From positions 9,136,001-9,200,000 of the forward strand of contig CM028923.1 of assembly GCA_016801845.1 (NCBI GenBank): a stretch of DNA of 64,000 bases. Reading direction: 5' to 3'. The position numbers were made by a program, and so were the translations under genes. This DNA comes from Polydactylus sextarius. Lineage: Eukaryota > Chordata > Actinopteri > Polynemidae. This document shows positions 55,234 through 64,000 of the stretch, one piece after another (the stretch's first letter is position 1; each line of letters opens with the position of its first letter). Below the pieces are notes generated by a model that was not told the DNA's origin, did no database searches, and was given only the letters and a program-made list of their open reading frames with translations.

Positions 55234-57145
55234 AGGCAGACGGCCTCTTTAACTCAGCTACAGTGTGCTGGTCTCTGGCACAGCAGCTGCAATGGCTGAA
55301 ACACTATTATGTTCCAAAAAACCCTCAATTACAGTATGAAATCTTATCTCCTATAAGTTGAAGTTTTCCATCAAAACATTTGAAGGGCGATCGGCCACAC
55401 AAGTAGGAAAGATGGAAGAGTGGGAAAATCAAAGAATCTCTTTTTTTTTTCTTGTTTGTATCATACACATGATTTCATCCAACGAACCTATTAACCTACA
55501 AGATGAACTTTCATCCCCCTCTCTCAGGTACCCTCATCTGTGCGTGTGATGAGGCAGACAGGGTCAGCTGTTTTTATCCTCAGCCGAGGCTGCAAAGGAC
55601 CTCTGTCGATCTAGTCCCCAGGGGAGCTGGCTGTAATAGCATTTTCTGTACAAATCATAGGACGAGATACAGCTGAGGTTGAGGTCGGCATGTAGGAGAG
55701 GAGAAGAGAGGAGAGGCGACCGCTGTGGCTATGGGACTCTTGCACAATTACATCCTGTTAATCAGCGCTGCGTCACCCAGCGGCCTCCTTCAATCAATGT
55801 GGTGCACGTTAAATTAGAGCAGCTCGTAACCATTTACGGGCCTTTCATGTATGGATATTGGCTTCTGAACATGTGTGAAGATCAATGGTTTGTTATGCAG
55901 GTACTAATGAAAACAGGGTCACTGCATCACATATTACAACACCGTGTTAACATATTGGTTTGTTCCCATTATATTAATAATGCTAATATGTACAAAGTTG
56001 TTGTTACACAAATTATGGTCCAGAACTGTTATCATTAGACGCAATGCAAACATCCCACAACATACAATCTAATTACACATAATCAAATCTCACAATTTTA
56101 TAATACATGCCATATGGTGCCTGGTATGACATGCCACAGCTGTGAATGTGGGCCAGCCAATTGCTTATTGCACTGTGTTGGCTGTCTTCATCAGGAAGTC
56201 TAAACAAGGACAATGTGTCTGAGGGCTCATTGTCTGCCTGTCACACCGCATTTCAATCAGTCATCTCCTTAATAATGTCCTTGTTATTGATCGCAGTTGG
56301 GAAACGATTCGCTTTCTTCTGATGCGTTTGTTTGTCTGTTCACCGCCTTGACACGGGCCATGTACGAACAATTATTGGTCGTGATTTGTTATTTTTTGCT
56401 GCCAGTGTTGCTGCTTTTGTCAGCCGAATTGTCTGGGCCATTTAATCCCAAACACCTTGAATTAAGAGAGTCGTTTTAGTGATCGCGGGTGGGGTTTTTG
56501 TCTTTATTTGTTAACCGGTAAAAAAAAATCATATCTGACATCAGTCAAAACTTAATCAGTTTCATTCTTCGTCTGTCATTCACCTGCCATGAAATGTTTG
56601 ACAGTAACAGTAAACAGTGTTCAGTTTTCAGAAAACTTGATATTAATAATGATTAAAAATGTTTGTTTTTAGACTTCATTTCATCATTAATCTTAAATTG
56701 ATTAATCTTAAATCAATTAGACATTTGACAATAGTTGTTACATAAAATATTATTCATTTTATTTCCTGTTCTTTTATGTGTTTGAAATCTCTAGAAGCTC
56801 TTTCAACAGCCAGACTCAGAATTATGTAACAGTCATATAACTGCCAAAGTATGTCAGTTACATGACATATACAGTAGAGTGATTACCCTTAAGTTTTAAT
56901 ATGTATGTCTTTGTTAAGCTACTGAATATAAGGTCTGCAATTTTGGTGAAATTTTCTATAAAACTAGAGTAAATGAATGTGTGTCAAGTGAAGCGATTAC
57001 CGTAAGTGATGCAAGTCACTTGCAACAATGTTTTCTTTGCACTTGACCCTTTTGAACTATTTGTTTTGTTGCACCAGGGAGCAAAGTTAGTAACAATGGG
57101 AGTTTTATGGAGCTCCATGCGTGCGTGTTTGTGTTTGTTAGAACC

Positions 57146-57320
<175 letters not shown>

Positions 57321-58261
57321 CCACGCTCCTATTCAGATTCCTGTTTTAGAGCACATTAACTGTTCATATCCAATTAGCCTACAGTGTCTGTAATAGGTTA
57401 CATCCCTGCAGGCTATCACTGAAGGGTAATCCACTCTACAGCCTCTGGTACCACAACTCTAGTGGAGGCTTGTACTTTGGTGCCAAGTGCCAAGTACCGT
57501 GCGCTGAATAAATAGTGCTCATTGTCTCCACTATGCGACATTAACTTAAAACATGGTTAATCAGCAAATCGGCATCTGTTAAAAAGGGCCATGGCCTTGC
57601 AGAGTCAAGACTACAGAGGCAATGATGAAGTAAACGTTGTGTCAACACCTTAAATACGCAGAAAAGACTCAGATGTTTCACATATGACTGTGTGAAATTA
57701 AAGGCATTTGTCATTAGCCTGGAAGATTTCAAACCTTAGTGACGAATCCACAGAGAATCCTGATCTGTCTCCATCATTCCCCCGCTTTGCCACTTGCAAC
57801 GTTATTGCTGTGATTCACTCGAACAGCTGGCGTGCATGCTTGGTAAAGATTAGCCCTTACATCAACACCGAAGGGACAAACAGGAAAGCAGTCTTAGATT
57901 GTCGTGGTAATCCATGCTGTGTCTCTGCCGGCCTGTTGTGGTTTCTGTATTGTTCTCTGTAGAAAAGTGCATTTGTAATCACTGTCACTCAACTGTCAAA
58001 TATTATTTCATGCTACAATGTGCCATAGACCAGCACTGAATACCCAGACACTATACTGATCCTCTCAGCCTCCTAGATGTTTGCACTGGACTTACATATG
58101 GATAAACTTTGCCTCTAATATCAAACAGACAAATAAATAGCATCTCTCACTTGGCTTTACGCTTCTACTTTAAAAGACATCCTGACACACGTCTAGTTGA
58201 CGGCGGAGAGAAATTTTTAAGAGCCGTGGCTTTTACATGCCATTTGATGATGAATCATCCT

Positions 58262-58292
58262 GTTCTTTCTTTTCATTTCTGGTTTTTCACAG
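58262..58292 (+). promoter_or_regulatory. Alternative upstream splice acceptor for the troponin I exon
   Basis: A long pyrimidine tract ending in GGTTTTTCACAG (AG at 58,291-58,292) looks stronger than the acceptor at 58,326-58,327. It lies 35 nt upstream of that site, so exon 58,293-58,418 would be 126 nt, or 42 codons. Read from TGT at 58,293, every codon is open to the donor, and the frame enters VDDERYDIE correctly. The extra base at 58,349 and the 35-nt shift therefore cancel. The added residues (CFKEARVCSLHR and following) do not resemble troponin I. Frame and splice motifs are directly visible; use in vivo is inference. Confidence 0.45.
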
Positions 58293-58327
58293 TGTTTTAA
58301 AGAAGCCAGAGTCTGTTCCCTTCACAG

Positions 58328-58418
58328 GGGCTCTGTACGGATTTGCACTGAAAAGATTGACACAGTGGATGATGAGCGCTACGATATTGAGGTGAAGGTG
58401 GCCACGAATGAGCAAGAG
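58328..58418 (+). pseudogene. tnni: Troponin I exon (TnT/TnC-binding helix) with a +1 frameshift
   Basis: This is one exon of a troponin I gene. Troponin I is the inhibitory subunit of the troponin complex on striated-muscle thin filaments. The second half reads VDDERYDIEVKVATNEQE, matching the family hallmark (VDEERYDIE.KV) in the helix that pairs with troponin T in the IT arm. The first half reads GLCTDLH in another frame, matching the family pattern (E/D)LCxxLH. Removing one T at 58,349 joins both halves into exactly 30 codons, the size of the corresponding vertebrate exon as I recall it. An AG acceptor with a pyrimidine tract (58,312-58,327) and a GT donor at 58,419 flank it. The donor (GAG|GTACTT) lacks the usual +5 G. 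Retained splice sites argue against a processed retrocopy. With the extra T, codon 8 becomes TGA. I saw no other troponin I exon in the window, and the paralog cannot be resolved. Alternatives are an assembly indel or a spliced rescue form (see next entry). Confidence 0.8.
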
Positions 58419-61400
58419 GTACTTGTCTTTGTAATGGAAATCAACAGAAGTTTAACTGTGTGTCAGAATTTTTACAGAAGCTAACCGCGCTTGTACTTTA
58501 CCTGAGATAACCTCCAACCCTTTGAAGATCAAATGCTACACTCTCATCTTAATCCTGCTTCCAAGATTATATCTATTTACGTCTCTAACCACACCAAAGT
58601 CATAGTAGGATCTTGTATGCACTGTCTGAATTCACAAGGAGTTGCAGAGATTGGTATGAAAAACCATTGAGTCACGTCAGATGGGATTCTGCAGACTTTG
58701 TGATCTGCTCTAATCCACAAAGGATCCAGAATAAAAGCTGTTCTGTATTCACACTGAATTTGCCTGCACAATATCCACACCAGACTGAAGACTGCAGAGA
58801 GAAATAGCAGGAATAGAAAGGCACCATTCTCCGCTTTTTTTTTCTTTTTTTTTCCTTTCTGTTGCTGACCCACAGATCTAGTTCATTATTTTAAAGGATG
58901 TTGAAACAGGAGGTTCAGAAGAGGCTGAACCTGCAGCGATTGAAGCAGCCCAGAGACCAAATGGAAACACAGTGGAGAAAAGGGGAAGTAAGGCTGGAGG
59001 CAGCAGCTCACTCTACTATTTTTTCCCTCACATATGTTTTTTTTTTTTCTTTCTTATATTTGAGCACAAAGTTCATTGCTTGGCATTTTAAAGCGGCATA
59101 AGTGCATAGTCTTACTGGAAAATTTGAAGCATGTAATGATGTGTAGAATAATGTCCTTCCTGTTCACTGACTCATTCAATCATTTTACATAAAAGTGTCA
59201 TATACTTCACATTTCACACAGGTGCTTCAGTCCTGTATCATCTTAAAGCCTGTTGAGGAGTACAATACATTATGTTTTTTAAAACAACATTATTATCCTT
59301 TCATCTTTCCATCTTTATACCCAGTATAAAAGCAAAATCCTGCAAACAAACATGTTTACATGAACTTAAGATGCCCTGTATTTCTGCAGTGAAATGGGCA
59401 CAGTTTCATTTAAACACAGGGGGTAAGTATCCTCTGATGGAGATGGTAACCTTAAATAGCTATAACAGGTAAAAAAAAAAAAAAACTCAGCAACAGTTGC
59501 AGCATAAAGAAGATTTTTATTGTGAAATGTACAGTTAATGCTTAGTCAGTGTGACTAAAAGCAGAGCTCTTAAAAATCCCCAGCAAACCAACATTTACAG
59601 AAATGTAATGATCCCTGACTTTGGAAATTACATTTCAAAATATGTGCATTGCAAATCCCCAAGAATTTTCAATGCGGCGAAAAGATAATGTGAAATAAGT
59701 TACCAGGAAATGAGTCATATTATGTGACTTTCTTCTATAAGAAATAGATTATCTACCCTAAATGAATGAAAACCTTAAGTTAATATGTTTACACATGTTT
59801 GTATCATATATTCATTCTGGTATTCTTACAATGTGTAATTGTATGCTTAGTTGATATCTGATGATGAAAAAACTGTCTGCCATCTCTTCTCCTCATTGGC
59901 TATAGTTAGGGCCATGGTTAGGGATTTTTCATAGACTGAAACCAATAAATTGGTGGCATCTGTGAAATGCAAATAGGAAGTATATTGTTGCCATGGAATC
60001 AGTTACTCCGACCCTATTCAGTTGTTTATTCATTTATGTATTTAGACTACATACATTTACATTTTGACAAATTAGCCCCATTAAAAGTATGCCGAATTAG
60101 CTATTAGCAGTTCCCACATGCAGCTATCACCGGATGACTTTGACACTGAATAAAACTTGTGAACAAGTCATCATTCTCAAGCAGGTTCTGCAGTTATAAA
60201 GATCACATTTTCTCTATGAATTTTAAGTGGCTTTATAGCAGCTGATTTATGATAGATGTAGGAGATAAAGAGGCAGGAGATACTGTAAATCAACCGCAAT
60301 GAACACATATGAGAGATTTTGGACTGATGATAGTCCAGTTGAGTTTCAGAGACATGTAGAATCAATGATATGGCACACAGAAATGTGTTCACTAGCTTCT
60401 GTTAGCCAAACACCTTCCTGAGACACTTAATGCCTTAGTGAGATTGTTTTTCCCTTTAATTTGTCATCTGTGTGTTCAGCTTCGACAGAGTTATGACTAA
60501 GAAGAAATATGATATTTGGTATAAATTTCATATCTCCAACTCTACTCCTCCCTTTCAAGTCTGAGACATCAAGGATCAGGGTCCGAGTTTTGCTAGCTGC
60601 TCTCAAAATCAGAGGACTTATATTATGCAGCTGGCTGTAAAATAAAAGAAAAAGAAAATACTTGGCTGGAAAATTCCGCTTATGGCACATCTATATGTTT
60701 TTGGTGATCCATGGGCTTCCTTCAAACACTGGGCCTTCCCACGCTCCCAGCCTGAGGACACACAGCTTATCACACTAACAGAGAATGTCACGGTTGAAGG
60801 GAGAGAGGTCTGTCAATCACCCACTACAGACAGTTTTTGGCGTGCAGTCAAGGACCCTCTTTATAATTAGAAGGAGAATATAAATCGGAAGAGCTGAGAT
60901 AATTCAGTCACAATAGAGACACTTAAAATCCGGCACGTGAGGTCACAGCTCACAGAACATATGTATTTCAGTGTAACTACAGTGGGAATAATACACAATT
61001 GCTCTGGGACTGTTTTCTGCTGTTTTTCTACTTTTGTATTATTCTCATGCCTGTAAAGACAAAAATGCAAGTATAGTGCATTTCTTATGACATACTATTG
61101 TAAGATTTAAAAATGTTAAGCTTATAATTGTGACTGGTCTTTTACATAAGCTGTCATCTACTTAACATTCTGAACTGTTGGTGGCAGTATAAGTCAGGAT
61201 GGTGACACCATAACAAATAAGGAATGTGACTCATACTTATGTTCACTTTGTCATAATCTCCACCAGGGGCTGTCCAAGCATCACCCTCCATTCATCCATT
61301 CATCCTTCACAAATGCATGAAAAGAGTTAAAGGAATGACAGCACAATGGCATGCAGATCAAACTTCAGCTTAAGAGTAAACTGGTCCACAGAAACTGTAC

Positions 61401-62615
61401 TGTGTATGTGTGTAATGATTAAACCAGTGTTAAACCAATTTTTATACTTTAGTTTCAGTCAACTTCCTTTAAGTGAGCAGGTTGAGTTTCATGGATTGTT
61501 AAAAAACATAAAGTATGTTATGATTGATTGAACTGCATGTCCACATGTGCAATATATGCACAGTATCTATAAAATATCTTTAAGAAAACAATAGAGTTGC
61601 CTGACATCGCATACTCTTCCTCATGTCAGTTAGCATTTTTTCCATGCTGAACAGATGGCCTTGTTGTGATTGGACACAGATGGGGTTTCCGTGGTAATAT
61701 CAAACATCCCACACAATGTTACAGTATATTTGCCCCAGCTTTGACTCCCAAGCAGAAATTATTTCAAAGCTTTATTGTCTGCTGCTGTCTCATGTGTGTC
61801 AGTGCAGCTTAGACTAAAACAAGCAAGAAATAAGGCAGAGGGACTCTCATTTAGCCATAAATTGCTAATAATACTGCACAGTCGCATGGCTCAACCTGAA
61901 ACATCTTTGAATTACCTCTCATGTAACAAGCAGCCTGAGCTACAAGATCCATCCAGCCTTTAGATATTTATCTTTTTATGTTTGTTGATGTGGCAAGGCA
62001 GAGATTCAGAGGAGCCTTGCAGAGGTGTCATGGGAATGATTCAGTTAAACATCTGTGATGGGAGGTGCCCACTTAATAACCCTAGTGACATCCTCTCTCT
62101 CTTACTCATCCCTCGTTCTTTACTGTGAATCAACACCAAAGATTCTATATATGCACTTTTTTCCCCAAGGGATACTTAGATTACATCAAATAAATACAAA
62201 TCTTATTATATTTTTTTTAATGGGCATCATTGTTTTTTTCTCAAAACAAACACATTCAGACTTGCGCATTCGTCACGTAAGGATTGAGTGTTGCTCAAAA
62301 AATGTGGCAAGAAAATGGCCACTAACAATCTGGCAAAGATCCATTATATGGATGCTAGTGGTGGATTTTTGGTCATAAGAGAGCTTGGCAATGGTTACAG
62401 CCTGGTGAAAGCAATTACCAGATGGACTGGATGAGACAATCCAGCTTTGTCAGCTCATCTGTGGGTAAATCTGTTTTGTTTTTTGTTTTTCTAACCACTG
62501 CTTCCTTTGTGCACTTGGTATGCTTGAAAAACTCTCACACCTGACAATGAGTGAGGTTGTGGATGCTTAAGAATGCAAAAAGCCAGAAGTTAGAAATGTC
62601 TGTTCAATTGATATA

Positions 62616-62620
<5 letters not shown>

Positions 62621-62647
<27 letters not shown>
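62621..62647. repeat. Poly(A), 27 bp
   Basis: Twenty-seven A followed by GAGGAAGTAGAAGAAG. No retroposon body was recognised upstream. Confidence 0.95.
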
Positions 62648-62652
<5 letters not shown>

Positions 62653-62841
62653 AGTAGAAGAAGCAAATTTTTATCTCTTCCAGAATAATGACAGAAGAAT
62701 GTGAAAACATTTCACGTCATGTGTGTAGCTTTGTGCTCTGTACTAGCTCTTGGGAATTCAGCTCAGCACTACTTTGATGTCATGAAATGCGACATGAAAG
62801 AGCTCTTACCTTTAAACCACATTCTTCTCAAATGGCACTGA

Positions 62842-62844
<3 letters not shown>

Positions 62845-62873
<29 letters not shown>
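62845..62873. repeat. Poly(T), 29 bp
   Basis: Twenty-nine T, about 200 bp from the poly(A) at 62,621 and in the opposite sense. The two tracts could base-pair, but nothing recognisable lies between them. Confidence 0.95.
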
Positions 62874-63520
62874 GACAAGCTCTCATATTTTTCTGACTCA
62901 ATTCAACATTTCATAAAAAAAGAGGAAAAAAAGTTGTGTTTGCTTTGGTTAGACTTATGGCCAGTGTGACGGAGTCTCCCAGGGACGTATCCTGGGGCCC
63001 TCGAACATGTGAAAGAGTTAGAACTTGAGCTAGGTGGGTCACAGCAAGGCTTTTAATCCCACCATGAGCCTCCTGCTCGCTATGTGTAATTGATCATTAT
63101 AAATCATTTTATATAATGGTATTAGGCATGGAAGGAGGGTCAGAGGGTTTAGTGGAGGGAGAGGATTCGAGGCCATTTTCATCATGCACATTAACAGAAA
63201 AGGTTCAGATTTTATGTAACAGTCACTCTTGTAGTGATCCACCTATATACTGTTGATCCACCATAATCTAATGTTGTCATATTTTAAACTGATGTACATT
63301 AAACAGTGATGTAAGGTTGCCTCAGTTTTTAGGCAGTGGTTGTCAGCTAATTGGTATTGGCACCAATGTAATACTGACCGTTGTTATTTTGTGAAAATTT
63401 TCTTAACAGCTTACTATGAAATTTCTTGCAGACATTCATGTCCTCTTCAGGATAAATTAAAGTAACACTGGTGATTCATCAGTGGTTCCTCTACTACCAC
63501 TCTTGGCGCACAATTTTAAT

Positions 63521-63562
63521 TTTGTACATTGTACAAACTAATGTACTCTAGTACATTAGTTT
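63521..63562. repeat. Two overlapping perfect palindromes
   Basis: TTTGTAC-ATT-GTACAAA (63,521-63,537) overlaps by three bases AAACTAATGTACT-CT-AGTACATTAGTTT (63,535-63,562; 13-bp arms, 2-nt spacer). Both arms of each are exact. Confidence 0.9.
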
Positions 63563-64000
63563 ATAACTGAATATATTCCCCTCAGTTAACATGCTGACAT
63601 TAGCATTTAGCTGAAAGCTCCACTGTACCTGATAGATCCACTAGTATGACTTTTACATGAGTTTGTTTTTAAGACATTTAAATTTATGTTATAGAATAAA
63701 AGTTTTATTAAGTTGTGCGCCCATCAAAACATGCAAATGTATCCATGAAACAGTCTCTTTCACCCTTAAACATTGTCTGTGAGTGGTGTCCCATTAGTTG
63801 AAGATGCCCAGATCAGGTCTTTGGTAGAGGGATACCAAAAGCCATATATATGATTTTCTTCTTTCTTCTTTGTCCATTGAATGTGCCAGGTCAGTTGTGA
63901 GTATAAAGTCAAATATGAACCAAACACAAGGGAAATATTACTACTACTACTACTGCAGGTGTCCATCCTATGTTGACATTTTTGGTGTTTGACAGAACAC

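Larger units (their letters stand above)
58419..63520. other. Presumed intron or intergenic DNA after the troponin I exon
   Basis: The next troponin I exon should encode a DLRGKFKRP-like stretch, and none was seen on the plus strand. Two overlapping frames stay open at 58,880-59,100 with a possible 78-nt exon at 58,910-58,987, but it does not resemble troponin I. Poly(A) at 59,470-59,484. Confidence 0.5.

Noticed and set aside
58861..58885. Acceptor-like CTGACCCACAG before ATCTAG
   Set aside because: In the phase expected for the next troponin I exon the second codon is a stop, and the following residues do not match troponin I.

Overview
The window looks like teleost fish nuclear DNA and is almost entirely non-coding. 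Three kinds of evidence support this. There are very long uninterrupted AT and GT dinucleotide arrays. There are two decayed Tc1/mariner transposons of types common in teleost genomes, and several short dispersed repeats I recall from fish introns and intergenic DNA. There is also one vertebrate-type troponin I exon with canonical splice-site dinucleotides. I see no operons, rRNA, tRNA, CRISPR array or convincing multi-exon gene. Species cannot be fixed from the sequence.

Layout. 1-9,700: AT-rich non-coding DNA with poly(T) tracts, plus a dispersed repeat at 3,340-3,690 carrying a perfect estrogen-response-element palindrome. 9,700-16,100: more non-coding DNA, a degenerate plus-strand Tc1-like transposase (13,827-14,580) and another dispersed repeat (15,866-16,110). 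16,100-26,200: repeat-rich, with a composite of DNA-transposon-like fragments at 24,340-25,460 and a diverged tandem duplication of about 241 bp at 25,729-26,190. 26,200-39,400: mostly single-copy-looking sequence, broken by a 131-bp AT array and a 30-bp sequence present twice 2.5 kb apart. 39,410-40,522: a minus-strand Tc1-like relic with recognisable inverted ends. 40,500-57,300: non-coding DNA with many large microsatellites (the longest GT array is 135 bp) and possible CTCF motifs. 57,300-64,000: the only protein-coding relic I recognise, plus a striking double palindrome at 63,521-63,562.

The best candidate for something biologically new is at 58,281-58,418. A troponin I exon (normally 90 nt, 30 codons) sits between an AG acceptor and a GT donor, but it carries one extra base that creates an immediate stop. 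A second, stronger acceptor lies exactly 35 nt upstream. Using it gives a 126-nt exon that keeps the same phase and is fully open, so the frameshift could be bypassed by acceptor choice. I could not find the next troponin I exon downstream in the window. This may therefore be a gene relic, an assembly indel in a real gene, or an altered paralog.

Most of the remaining sequence is non-coding with no recognised function. Some GC-richer stretches resemble conserved regulatory DNA, but this cannot be shown without comparative data.
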